A DNA stretch of 52,749 nt from Acidimicrobiia bacterium. Its GTDB lineage: Bacteria; Actinomycetota; Acidimicrobiia; Acidimicrobiales; Bin134. Positions 24,515 to 32,989 of the stretch are shown one piece after another. The stretch lies in assembly GCA_022821445.1 (NCBI GenBank), contig JAJEDQ010000048.1:1-52749 (forward strand), written 5' to 3'. The translations under genes and the position numbers were made by a program. The notes below the pieces were generated by a model. The model ran no database searches. It was not told the DNA's origin and saw only the letters and a program-made list of their open reading frames with translations. The first letter of the stretch is position 1. Every line of letters starts with the position of its first letter.

Positions 24515-26757
24515 CCGAGGTGACCAACGCTCGAGAACCTGCCCCCGGCGACTCCGCCACCCAGGCGCAGCGGCCTGCCGTCCACCGCAGGATCTCCAGC
24601 CAGCTCTACGCCGGGATCTTTGGGGCGGTGGCATTGACCATCGTGGCCAGCATCGTGAGCTGGATATCGTTCAGCAACGTCGACCGCAGCCAGAAGCGGG
24701 TAAGCGAAGAGAGTGTGCCAGAACTGGTGGGGGCATTCGGCCTCGCCGAGTTCAGCAATGCGCTGGTGGCCGCCGCACCCCGCCTCACCACCGCGCCGCC
24801 CGACCAGTTCTCGGAAATCTCGGCAGAAGTGTCCGACGCCCAAGCGCAGTTCAAAGACCGCTTGGAGGTCTTGCAGCGCCAAAACCCCGACAACATCCAC
24901 GTTCAGGGGATTTCCGAAGCCGCCGACGCTCTGGAGAGGAACATCACCACAATCACAGCCGACATGCCCCACTTCTACAGCTTGAGCAGGCAGATCGAAG
25001 GCCTCCAGGCCCAGATTCCCACCCTTCACGACGAGGTAAAGGGCATAGTTATCCCTGCTATCGACGACCAGCTCTTCTTCCAGGTAACGGGATACCGCAA
25101 CTTCGACTCCGAACCCACAGATGCCATGACCCGCACCTCCGGCGATGAACTGCTCCTCTACCGCCACCTCAACGAGTTGCAGGCCGATGTCGCCCAAGCT
25201 TCCGAGCTGATGGGCAGCGCCCTGATCGCCTCTGAAGCCGACTTTGTCGAACCGCTGATAGAGAGCTTCGAGTCCGCTGAAGACCGCATCCTGATCAGCC
25301 TTTCGGCCATTGCCGAGTCTGAGACAGTCTCCAGACTGGGATCGGCAGTCGGCAGCCTGCTGGCCTTGGGCCGCGGCGACAACAGCGCTTTCCAGGTTGC
25401 CGTCGACCGACTGGAGATAACCGAGCGCCAAGACTTGCTGCTAGCGGAGAACCAGGAGATAGCCGTCGACCTGCTCGACGAAGTCAACGCCATCGTCCAG
25501 GCAGCCCAGAGCGGGGCCGCCGACGCCACCGAGAACTCGGCGCAGACCATCAACACTGCCCGGATCCTCCTCGTCATCATCAGCGCCATCGGCGTCGCCG
25601 GTGCCGGCCTGATCAGCTGGCTGTTCGTCGGACGGGTGCTGCTCCGCCGCATCGGGAGGCTCTCCGGTCGCATGCGGACATTGGCCAAGGGCGAACTGGA
25701 GGAGGAGATAGAGATAAGCGGCCGCGACGAGATCGCCGAGATGGCATCGGCGTTGGAAGTGTTCCGCCGCCACGCTCTGGAGATCCAACGGCTGAACCTG
25801 GTGGAGCAGCTTGCCCAGGAGCTGAGCGAGCGGAACGATGAGCTGCAAGAAGTGCTGGCCGAACTCAGCCAGGCCCAGGATCAGATCGTGGCCCGGGAGA
25901 AGCTGGCCGCCTTAGGCGAGGTCACCGCCGGCGTGGCCCATGAAATCCGCAACCCGCTCAATTTCATCAACAACTTCTCGGCAGCTTCGGTTGAGCTGCT
26001 GGAAGAGATGGCCGAGATCTATGAGGAATTGACCGACGACCTCTCTGATGAGGATAAAGGCCTGATCGAGGAGATCAACCAAGACCTGAACGACAACCTC
26101 GACCGCATCCAATCGCATGGAAAGCGCGCCAATAGGATCGTTCAAGACATGCTGCTGATGGGACGAGGCGGCGGCGAGACCCAGATGACCGACATCAACG
26201 ACCTCATCCACGAGCATTCCCTGCTGGCCTTTCACAGCGCTCGGGCCCAAGATCCCGACTTCATTGTCACTCTAGAAGAGGAGTTCGACCCGGACATGGG
26301 GCAGTTGGAGGTAGTTCCCCAGGATTTGGGGAGAGTGTTCTTGAATTTTGTGGCCAACGCGGGCTATGCCACCAACAAGAAGCAAAAGGAATTGGCGGAG
26401 GCGGGCACGGTGGGGGGCTACAGCCCCACCATCTTGTTGAAGAGCCGCCGAACCGATGAGAGCGCCATACTCAGCGTCCGAGACAACGGCAGCGGCATTC
26501 CACCAGATGTGGCGGCCAAGATCTTCGACCCGTTCTTCACCACCAAGCCCACCAATGAGGGCACGGGGCTTGGCTTGGCGCTGTCTGCCGACATCGTCCG
26601 CGAGCACGGCGGCAGCATCACTGTCAATACCGAGCCGGGCGAGTTCACCGAGATGGTGGTTGAGCTGCCGCTGACCCGAGCCAAGGACACGCTCCCCATC
26701 GAAGGCGACGGAGACGAAGACGACGAAGGCAACGGCCAAGGCGACGACGATGCTTAG
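24511..26757 (+). CDS. Membrane sensor histidine kinase with large extracytoplasmic helical domain
   Basis: 748 residues. TM1 is about 33-53. A mostly helical extracytoplasmic domain (about 55-350, TorS-like in size and character) follows. TM2 is about 352-376, then HAMP, a coiled coil, HisKA with phospho-acceptor H477 (AGVAHEIRNPLNF), and HATPase (NFVANAGYAT, VRDNGSGIPP, DPFFTTKPTNEGTGLGLALS). The product ends in a very acidic tail (EGDGDEDDEGNGQGDDDA). GTG start overlaps the binding-protein stop. Its natural target is the receiver-phosphatase four genes upstream. The whole would run: ligand, binding protein, kinase, phosphatase, STAS switch. Confidence 0.9.
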   Translation: MTEVTNAREPAPGDSATQAQRPAVHRRISSQLYAGIFGAVALTIVASIVSWISFSNVDRSQKRVSEESVPELVGAFGLAEFSNALVAAAPRLTTAPPDQFSEISAEVSDAQAQFKDRLEVLQRQNPDNIHVQGISEAADALERNITTITADMPHFYSLSRQIEGLQAQIPTLHDEVKGIVIPAIDDQLFFQVTGYRNFDSEPTDAMTRTSGDELLLYRHLNELQADVAQASELMGSALIASEADFVEPLIESFESAEDRILISLSAIAESETVSRLGSAVGSLLALGRGDNSAFQVAVDRLEITERQDLLLAENQEIAVDLLDEVNAIVQAAQSGAADATENSAQTINTARILLVIISAIGVAGAGLISWLFVGRVLLRRIGRLSGRMRTLAKGELEEEIEISGRDEIAEMASALEVFRRHALEIQRLNLVEQLAQELSERNDELQEVLAELSQAQDQIVAREKLAALGEVTAGVAHEIRNPLNFINNFSAASVELLEEMAEIYEELTDDLSDEDKGLIEEINQDLNDNLDRIQSHGKRANRIVQDMLLMGRGGGETQMTDINDLIHEHSLLAFHSARAQDPDFIVTLEEEFDPDMGQLEVVPQDLGRVFLNFVANAGYATNKKQKELAEAGTVGGYSPTILLKSRRTDESAILSVRDNGSGIPPDVAAKIFDPFFTTKPTNEGTGLGLALSADIVREHGGSITVNTEPGEFTEMVVELPLTRAKDTLPIEGDGDEDDEGNGQGDDDA

Positions 26758-26767
26758 CCGGTCAACC

Positions 26768-27331
26768 TCATCGGGCTGGCTTGAGCAGCATCCCGCCAAC
26801 CGCGGCTGACGCCCCTCCGGCATAAGCCAGGAACAAGCCCAAGCCAACCTCGGCGCCTGACGCATCCAGGTCGTCATCGAGGGCCAGCCCCTCTGCCAGG
26901 CAGAACCCCATGACAACCAGTCCTGCGACCACAGCCGTAAGCCACATTTGCCGGCTTCTCCCGAGCAACGCCGCCACCAGCAGCGCCCACACCATCACCG
27001 CTGCCACTGGAATCAGCAGCCAGGAGTCAGCCACCCCTCCCGGACCCACCAGCCATGGAAGCTCGCCGTCAACCACTCCCCGCCTGTTCGAACCGGCATC
27101 GGCCCAGGGAAGCAGCAGCCCGGCGATCAGCAGGGCCACTGCGGCGCCCATGAGGGCAAGTCCTGCCCTCTGAAAGCTCGAAGAGGCCCGATTGCCGTTC
27201 CCAGCTCCCGGGATTCGAACCGGATCACCCATCGGTTCGGCCCAAGACTCACCATCCCAATATCGAAAACCGCGTTGGCCCTGCTCGGCGTACCAACCCG
27301 GCGGCGCCCGGCGTATCGATGGGTCGCTCAT
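26768..27331 (-). CDS. DUF2510 membrane protein
   Basis: 187 residues. The N-terminus carries a DUF2510 motif, PPGWYAEQGQRGFRYWDGESW (a short WW-like actinobacterial domain). About four hydrophobic spans follow from residue 54 on (AGLALMGAAVALLIAGLLLP, WLLIPVAAVMVWALLVAALL, a third beginning at WLTAVVAGLVVMGFCLAEGL, and a last GLFLAYAGGASAAVGGMLL). Function unknown; DUF2510 proteins are typical of actinobacteria, which supports the host assignment. It ends 10 bases from the kinase stop (convergent) and is divergent from selD, with only 54 bases between the starts. Confidence 0.8.
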   Translation of the reverse strand: MSDPSIRRAPPGWYAEQGQRGFRYWDGESWAEPMGDPVRIPGAGNGNRASSSFQRAGLALMGAAVALLIAGLLLPWADAGSNRRGVVDGELPWLVGPGGVADSWLLIPVAAVMVWALLVAALLGRSRQMWLTAVVAGLVVMGFCLAEGLALDDDLDASGAEVGLGLFLAYAGGASAAVGGMLLKPAR

Positions 27332-27385
27332 ACGGTTGCAAAGCTAACCCACTTCAACCAGCGACGGCCCGGTAGCGTCGGAGAC

Positions 27386-28447
27386 GTGAACCCGAAGACA
27401 GGGAGGCTCACGGCCTACTCCCACGGCGCCGGTTGAGCCGGCAAGCTCGGACCGTCCGAGTTGGCGCAGGTCGTGCGCACACTGCCAACCCCGACCCATG
27501 AGGACTTGATCGTGGGCACAGAGACCGGTGATGACGCCGCAGTGTGGCGCATCGGGGAAGGCCGCGCCCTGATCTCGACCGCCGATTTCTTCGCGCCGGT
27601 GGTGGACGACCCTCACACTTGGGGGCGCATCGCAGCCACAAACGCGGCCTCGGATGTCTACGCCATGGGCGGCGCCCCCCGCTTCGGACTGAACCTGGTG
27701 GCATGGCCCCATGGGGATCTTCCGCTGGAGGTTCTCACCGAAGTGCTGGCGGGCGGGGCCGCGGCGGCCGCCGACGGCGGCTGGGCAGTGGTCGGAGGCC
27801 ACACGGTGGACGGACCCGAGCCGATGTACGGCCAAGCCGTCACCGGGGAGGCCGATGAGGAGAGCTTGCTGACCAACGCCGGCGCCCAGCCGGGACAGTC
27901 GCTGGTGCTGACCAAGCCCCTGGGCACCGGACTCTTGGCCACCGCGGTCAAGCGCTCTGGGCCCGAGGCGATCGAGCCCGGAGGGTGGCTGGCGGAAACC
28001 TACGCCGCGGGAGTGGCCGAGATGACCCGACTGAACGACGATGCCGCCTCGACTGCCCTCGAGGCCAAGGCCACGGCGGCCACCGACATCACCGGCTTCG
28101 GCTTGCTCGGCCACCTCCAGAAACTGGCCGCGGCCAGCGGTGTTGGTGCGGCGATCCGAGCAGAAGAGGTGCCGCTGCTCCCCGGTGTCTGGGAGATGCT
28201 GGATCAAGGGTTTGCCCCCGGTGGAACGGCTCGCAACCTTGACTACGTGCGTCCGTGGGTGCGAGGATCAGACGACCAGCGGACTTTGACCATGCTGGCC
28301 GACGCCCAGACCTCCGGCGGCCTGCTGTTTTGCTGTCCACCGGCCGCGGCCGCCGAAGCGGTGGCCCGACTGACAGCCGCAGGCCACGCTGCCGCCGTGA
28401 TCGGTGAGGTCTCCGCAAGCGATCCCGGAGCAGTCGTGGTGGGATGA
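27386..28447 (+). CDS. selD: Selenide, water dikinase, a selenoprotein with Sec17 (in-frame UGA)
   Basis: Makes selenophosphate from selenide and ATP for selenocysteine synthesis. From GTG 27386 the product starts MNPKTGRLTAYSHGAG, then TGA (27434-27436), then AGKLGPSELAQ. Aligned with E. coli SelD the TGA falls exactly on catalytic Cys17 and the lysine on K20, so it is read as selenocysteine. Downstream motifs are all there: TGDDAAVW, STADFF, TNAASDVYAMGG, VGGHTVDGPEP, TDITGFGLLGHL. Length 353 residues against 347 in E. coli. A SECIS-like hairpin follows the UGA. Oddly, the second N-terminal cysteine (Cys19) is Gly here. An internal start (TTG 27461) would lose the active site. The host therefore should encode selA, selB and selC elsewhere. 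Confidence 0.92.
27444..27462 (+). promoter_or_regulatory. SECIS-like hairpin downstream of the selD UGA
   Basis: Bases 27444-27451 pair with 27455-27462 (AGCTCGGA with TCCGAGTT, one G-U) around a loop CCG, giving an 8-bp stem. The loop starts 15 bases after the UGA, in the range used by bacterial SECIS elements that SelB binds, and the loop has a G. If the closing A-U opens, the loop is ACCGT. Structure drawn by eye. Confidence 0.6.
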
Positions 28448-28457
28448 CTGGCCAGTA

Positions 28458-28485
28458 AGCCCTAGCCAACGGTTGCTGTCGGGCT
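28458..28485. terminator. Possible bidirectional terminator hairpin
   Basis: Between the convergent selD and phosphatase stops, AGCCC-T-AGC (28458-28466) can pair with GCT-GTC-GGGCT (28475-28485). This leaves an eight-base loop and an asymmetric bulge. No T-run follows. Weak. Confidence 0.25.
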
Positions 28486-29146
28486 ACTCGGCCGGGTCGG
28501 TGCGGGGTGGCAGTCCGTCAAGATGGGCGGCGTCGTTGTATCGCACCAGCCGCCACACGCCGGGCTCGTCGGTGGTCACAAACTCGGTGATGGAAGTGTT
28601 GAGAGTCCAGAGGACGAACTGCGTATTCATCCCCAGGCCCATGAACAGCCGCATGGCGATGTCGATGACTCCGCCATGGCACACCACCATCATGGTGGTA
28701 CCGGGATAGCCCTCAACCAGCTCATAGAGCGCTTGGCCGGTGCGGTAGGAGAATGTGGCCAGGCTCTCCCCGCCGGGCGCCAAGGGCAAGTGGGGGTGGA
28801 AATCGCCGGTCCACTCAAATAGGGCGCCGAACTCCTGATAGCCCACGCCGTCGGCCTCACCGGGACGGCGTTCCACCAGGTCGGGATGGGTATGCACCTT
28901 CAGGTCGCCCAGCGAGGGAGACAGCAGATCGGCCGTCTCGATCGCCCGGGGCAGCGTGCTCGCCCACAGTGCATCCACCTTGGGCTCATAGCCCTGCATG
29001 TACCGCTCTCCGAGGGCTTCGGCCTGACGGCGACCCAGCGGCGACAAACCCGTGCAGGCCAGATCGCCGCCGATGATCTGCTTGACGGTTACCTCCGATT
29101 CGCCGTGGCGGATCAACAACAAGCGGGTTCGTTCACCGGAACTCAT
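28484..29146 (-). CDS. Histidine phosphatase family protein
   Basis: From ATG 29146, 220 residues of the phosphoglycerate mutase-like superfamily. The catalytic LLLIRHGESE holds the phospho-histidine. Other motifs are LSPLGRRQAEALGERY, ASTLPRAIETADLL (with the conserved Arg) and the second catalytic His in VVCHGGVIDIAM. It removes phosphate from an unknown small molecule or protein. A longer start at 29218 is possible but would run into the start of the divergent PlsY-like gene. The shorter one puts the catalytic motif near the N-terminus, as usual. Confidence 0.85.
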   Translation of the reverse strand: MSSGERTRLLLIRHGESEVTVKQIIGGDLACTGLSPLGRRQAEALGERYMQGYEPKVDALWASTLPRAIETADLLSPSLGDLKVHTHPDLVERRPGEADGVGYQEFGALFEWTGDFHPHLPLAPGGESLATFSYRTGQALYELVEGYPGTTMMVVCHGGVIDIAMRLFMGLGMNTQFVLWTLNTSITEFVTTDEPGVWRLVRYNDAAHLDGLPPRTDPAE

Positions 29147-29250
29147 CTCGGCCCCATATTGCCACGCCCGACTACATCTTCGGGCTTCCAGAGAGGCTTC
29201 TTGCACAACCTGTGGCAAAGCAGCCCTGGCATGGGGCAGAATCTCTAACG

Positions 29251-29877
29251 ATGATGTGGGGGACGCTGGTGCTCATCGTGGCCTTTGCGGCCGGTGCGGT
29301 TCCCTTCTCCTACATGATTGCCCAATCGCTGGCCAGGACGGATCTGCGCGAAGTGGGCACCGGCACGGTGTCGGGCACCGGCCTCTACCGAGTCACTGGA
29401 TTCATCCCCTTGGTAGTGGGTGGGCTGCTCGACGTGGGAAAGGGTGCTTTAGGGCCGTTCTTGGCCGGAGACCGCTGGCTCCTGATGGCATTCGCGGGAG
29501 CTGTGTCGGTTATCGGCCACAACTGGTCGATGTTCCTCAATGGTGCAGGTGGCCGAGGGCTCTCACAGGCATTGGGGGCATTCGCGGTAATCGCCTGGCC
29601 CGCGGCCCTGTTCTTGCTCGGCGGGCTAGCCCTGGGCCGCATCTTGCGCCATACCGGGCTGGTGGTGTTCATCGCCATGCCCGCTCTGCCCCCATTCATG
29701 CTCCTAGTGGCCGACGGCCAAGCCGCCATCGCCACCACCGTGATCATCATCCCTATATTGATTAAGCGCGTTCTGGGAAATAAGCCGCTGCCAGCCCCCA
29801 ATCGCCTTAAGGCCGCCGCCCACCGACTGGTTTTCGACAACGACAGCTGGGTCGGCGCTACCCCCAGCAACCCTTGA
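29251..29877 (+). CDS. PlsY-like membrane acyltransferase, divergent
   Basis: 208 residues, about five membrane spans. The layout of PlsY (acyl-phosphate:glycerol-3-phosphate acyltransferase) is recognisable: motif 1 REVGTGTVSGTGLYRVTG, motif 2 DVGKGALGPFLAG, motif 3 GHNWSMFLNGAGGRGLSQALG. But several core residues differ from the canonical SGNxGATNxxR and GHxxPxFxxFxGGKG forms (Asn to Thr/Gly, GGKG to GGRG). It may be a paralogue with another acceptor, or inactive. An in-frame GTG at 29212 would add 13 residues. There is no good ribosome binding site for either. Confidence 0.7.
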   Translation: MMWGTLVLIVAFAAGAVPFSYMIAQSLARTDLREVGTGTVSGTGLYRVTGFIPLVVGGLLDVGKGALGPFLAGDRWLLMAFAGAVSVIGHNWSMFLNGAGGRGLSQALGAFAVIAWPAALFLLGGLALGRILRHTGLVVFIAMPALPPFMLLVADGQAAIATTVIIIPILIKRVLGNKPLPAPNRLKAAAHRLVFDNDSWVGATPSNP

Positions 29878-29914
29878 TTCTTGTAGTCCTCGCCGGTCTA
29901 CTGACCCGAGAACC

Positions 29915-31177
29915 TTGAGCCTTCGCACCCAAGTCGGCTTTCGTCGTCTTCTCGTCGGACAGGGTGCGTCCGCGCTCGGCGACTGGATGGGCACCTTCGC
30001 CCTCATGGCGCTGGTAGACCATTTGAGCGATTCTGCCGCCGCGGTGGGCGGCATTCTCGCCTTCCGGCTCATTCCCGCGGCCCTGGGGGGCACGTTGGCC
30101 GCCAAGCTGGTGAACCGGTGGGATCGGCGGCGGACCATGATCACCATGGATCTGCTGCGCGCCGGGATGATCGCGGTGGTCCCCTTCGTGCAAGAGCTAT
30201 GGTGGGTGTACTTGTGGGCGTTCGCCCTGGAGGCCCCCAGCGTGGTGTTCCTGGCCTCTCGAGACTCCTCCGTCCCCGATCTGGTGGACGAGTCCGACCT
30301 GCCGCTGGCCAACGCCGCCATGATGGGATCGTCATACGGCAACATCCCGATTGGCGCGGGCCTGTTCGCCGCGTTCGCCGCGCTTCCGCTCGACGATGGC
30401 TGGTTGGGATCGCACCCCTACGCCCTCGTCTTTTGGATCGACGCGCTCACTTTCGGTGTTTCCGCCTTCTTCATCGCCCGAGCCCTCGGCGGACTTCAGA
30501 GTCGGGAACCCTCCCCTCAGGCACTCCCGGACCGCGCCGCTATCTCTGACAGCGAAATATCCATTTCCCCCAGTCGGCTGCGCGATGCCTGGTCGGTGCC
30601 GCTGGTGCGCCGGGTATTACCCGCCACCGCTGCCGCCGCCGTTGGGCTGGGAGCCCTGTTCTCGCTGGGCATCAAGCTGGTGCAAGAGGAGTTGGAGGCG
30701 TCCGACATCGAATACGGCGTGCTCATCGTGTTGTTCGGCGCTGGAGCAGGTATTGGCCTCGCGCTCACCCATAGGTCTCGTCATGTGGATTTGCTGGTGC
30801 TTACCCGAAGGGGAGCGCTGACTATGGGGGCGTTGGTGGCGCTCATGAGCCAGAGCCCGACGGTGTGGCTGACCTTCCTCGGCGCCGCCGGGTTCGGGGC
30901 AGGGGCCACCGTGGCCCTGACGTCGGGGATGAGCGCGCTCCAAGCCCGGATCCCCATGGAGGAAGAACGGGTGCTGGCCTTCTCAGCCTTCCACGTGGTT
31001 ATCCGCATCGGATTGGGCGTGGCCGCACTGGGGGCGGGGGCCATCGGCGACGGGCTGAACGAAGACGGCCTACCCGGCACCCGGTCGGTGCTGCTGGCAT
31101 CGGGCCTGCTGGTGCTGGCCTCGGCCGCCACCGTCCGGCCGATTCTCGACGTCGATGTCGAAAAGGCCCGCGAGTGA
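29915..31177 (+). CDS. Major facilitator superfamily transporter (MFS_3 type)
   Basis: 420 residues, about 12 hydrophobic segments. It opens with FRRLLVGQGASALGDWMGTFALMAL, typical of the MFS_3/enterobactin-exporter-like subgroup. A loop motif RWDRRRTMITMDLLRAGM lies between TM2 and TM3. The central cytoplasmic loop is around 190-220. Probably exports a small molecule by proton antiport; substrate unknown. TTG start at 29915 has no strong ribosome binding site. The last codons overlap the DegV gene (GTGA). Confidence 0.8.
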   Translation: MSLRTQVGFRRLLVGQGASALGDWMGTFALMALVDHLSDSAAAVGGILAFRLIPAALGGTLAAKLVNRWDRRRTMITMDLLRAGMIAVVPFVQELWWVYLWAFALEAPSVVFLASRDSSVPDLVDESDLPLANAAMMGSSYGNIPIGAGLFAAFAALPLDDGWLGSHPYALVFWIDALTFGVSAFFIARALGGLQSREPSPQALPDRAAISDSEISISPSRLRDAWSVPLVRRVLPATAAAAVGLGALFSLGIKLVQEELEASDIEYGVLIVLFGAGAGIGLALTHRSRHVDLLVLTRRGALTMGALVALMSQSPTVWLTFLGAAGFGAGATVALTSGMSALQARIPMEEERVLAFSAFHVVIRIGLGVAALGAGAIGDGLNEDGLPGTRSVLLASGLLVLASAATVRPILDVDVEKARE

Positions 31178-31998
31178 CCGTCGGCGTCATCACTGACAGC
31201 ACCGCGGCGCTACCCGAGGAGGTGCGGGCGGCCTGGAACATCGCAGTGGTCCCGCTCATGATCACCGTGGATGGCCGAACGGTGGCCGACGGCGAGCTCG
31301 ACACCTCGGAGATCCTGGCCGCCAAGACCCACTCGTCTTCGGGCCCACCTCCGGGCGCCTTCGTTCAGGCCATCGCCGGTCAAGACCAGGGAGACGGTGT
31401 CGTGGTCGTGACCGTGACCTCTACCCTGAGCATCACCCATCAATCAGCCGTGCTGGCCGCCAAGAGCGCGGCCGGGCCGGTGGCGGTGGTAGACAGCCGA
31501 ACCGCAGCCGGCGGTCAGGGACTGGTGACGGTGGCCGCGGCCCGGGCCGCCCGGGCCGACGCGACGCTCGACGAGGTGGTGGCCAGGGCTGAGGCTGTGG
31601 CCAAGCAGGTGAAGCTGGTGGGTGCTCTGGCCAACCTCGACCAGCTGATCCGCAGCGGCCGCGTGCCGGGTTTGGCGGGGCGGGCCGGCAATCTCATCGG
31701 ACTGCGCCCCATGTTCGACATTCACGACGCTGTTATCCGCCGCCTTCGTCCGGCGCTCAGCGATGAAGCGGCCCACCAGCGCCTCTTGAACCTCTGGCGA
31801 CGCACTCGTCCCACAGACGACGACGCCCAACTGCACCTGGTCAGCCTCCACGCCGAGAGCCCCGAGAGGGCCGTGGGGCTGTTGGAAGATGTCACCGCCG
31901 AGGTGCAGCCCGCCGACTCGTTCATCAGCCAATTCGGCCAAGCAATGATGATCAACTCCGGCACCGGCGTGCGTGGCTTGGCCTGGTATTGGGACTAG
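31174..31998 (+). CDS. DegV family protein (fatty acid-binding, FakB-like)
   Basis: 274 residues. DegV/FakB proteins bind a fatty acid and present it to the kinase FakA. The signature TVGVITDSTAALPEEV opens the protein. The fatty-acid carboxylate-contacting TSTLSITHQSA and a second conserved block NLDQLIRSGRVPGLAGRAGNLIGLRPMF are present. The GTG start lies within the MFS stop (GTGA), so the two are coupled. FakA is not in the window. Family firm, ligand inferred. Confidence 0.88.
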   Translation: MTVGVITDSTAALPEEVRAAWNIAVVPLMITVDGRTVADGELDTSEILAAKTHSSSGPPPGAFVQAIAGQDQGDGVVVVTVTSTLSITHQSAVLAAKSAAGPVAVVDSRTAAGGQGLVTVAAARAARADATLDEVVARAEAVAKQVKLVGALANLDQLIRSGRVPGLAGRAGNLIGLRPMFDIHDAVIRRLRPALSDEAAHQRLLNLWRRTRPTDDDAQLHLVSLHAESPERAVGLLEDVTAEVQPADSFISQFGQAMMINSGTGVRGLAWYWD

Positions 31999-32010
31999 CT
32001 GCCAGTCGGA

Positions 32011-32952
32011 TCACTCTCTGGCGTAAACCTCGGCCGCACCCTCTCCGGCGGGGGTGCGGGTGAGGATCTCCGCCTCGTCGTCGTGGCAGAGCAGGGTGTG
32101 TTCGAACTGGGCGCTGCGTCGCTGGTCGGCGGTGACTGCGGTCCACTCGTCGTCCCACAGGTAGAGGTCAGGGGAACCCAGTGTGAGCATCGGCTCGATG
32201 GTGAACGTCATTCCGGTTTCCAGCGGTGTGTTGTGATTGCGTTCGTAGTAGTGGGGGATCTGCAATCCGGAGTGGAACTCGGTGCCCACCCCGTGGCCGA
32301 TGAACTCCCGCACCACCCCTAGCCGGTGGAGCCGAGCATGGGATTCGATGGCCTTCCCGATGGCGCTCACCGGCGCTCCGTTTCTCACCGCTCCGATGCC
32401 CTGGTACATGGCGGCCCGGGTCTCCCTCACCAGCAGACGAGAGTGGTCGTCCACCTCGCCGACCTCGAACGTCACCGACGTGTCGCCGTGGACTCCGTCG
32501 AGGAACACGGTGACGTCGATGTTGACGATGTCGCCGTCGGCCAGCGCCCGGCTGTCGGGGATGCCGTGGCAGATGACCTCGTTGATCGACGTACACACCG
32601 ACTTGGGATAGCCCCGGTAGTTGAGCGGGCTGGGATAGGCCCCCCGGCGCACGATCTCGTCGTGGACTTCGGCGTCGACGCTGTCGGTGGTGACTCCCGG
32701 GGCCACCAGCCGACCGGCAAACAGCAGCACCTCAGCGGCCATCTGCCCCGCCCGGCGCATGGCCTCGATCTCGTCGGCGTTCCGCACTGCTGATGATGTC
32801 GCGGGCCCCGGCTCCCCAGTACGGGCATACGGAGGTCGCTCGATCTCCCGAGGCACCCGCCGCCGCGGCCCGACCAGCCCCGGCCGCACCGGAGGATCCG
32901 AGATCGGCACCCGCTCCAACGTCGCGACCCGCGACCGCTTGCGCTTCGCCAT
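32011..32952 (-). CDS. map: Methionine aminopeptidase type I
   Basis: Removes the initiator methionine. 313 residues. A basic, proline-rich N-terminal extension (about 50 residues, from MAKRKRSRVATLERVP) precedes the pita-bread core. Such extensions are known in actinobacterial MetAP1c enzymes. Metal ligands are in place: NIDVTVFLDGVHGDTS (two Asp), GHGVGTEFH (His), TIEPML (Glu), and a last Glu in FEHTLL. The conserved CTSINEVICHGIPD has the substrate-side His. The first 44 bp reappear, 41 matching, in the scar at 42954-42997, so this gene marks one edge of the accessory island. Confidence 0.93.
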   Translation of the reverse strand: MAKRKRSRVATLERVPISDPPVRPGLVGPRRRVPREIERPPYARTGEPGPATSSAVRNADEIEAMRRAGQMAAEVLLFAGRLVAPGVTTDSVDAEVHDEIVRRGAYPSPLNYRGYPKSVCTSINEVICHGIPDSRALADGDIVNIDVTVFLDGVHGDTSVTFEVGEVDDHSRLLVRETRAAMYQGIGAVRNGAPVSAIGKAIESHARLHRLGVVREFIGHGVGTEFHSGLQIPHYYERNHNTPLETGMTFTIEPMLTLGSPDLYLWDDEWTAVTADQRRSAQFEHTLLCHDDEAEILTRTPAGEGAAEVYARE

Positions 32953-32989
32953 CTCTAGCGGTGTGGCATCACGCCGTGAAATGCACGGT

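Noticed and set aside
27205-27225. GGTTCGAATCCCGG on the minus strand, resembling a tRNA T-arm
   Set aside because: It is the coding sequence of the DUF2510 protein (DPVRIPGAG). The arms do not pair properly and no acceptor or anticodon arm surrounds it.
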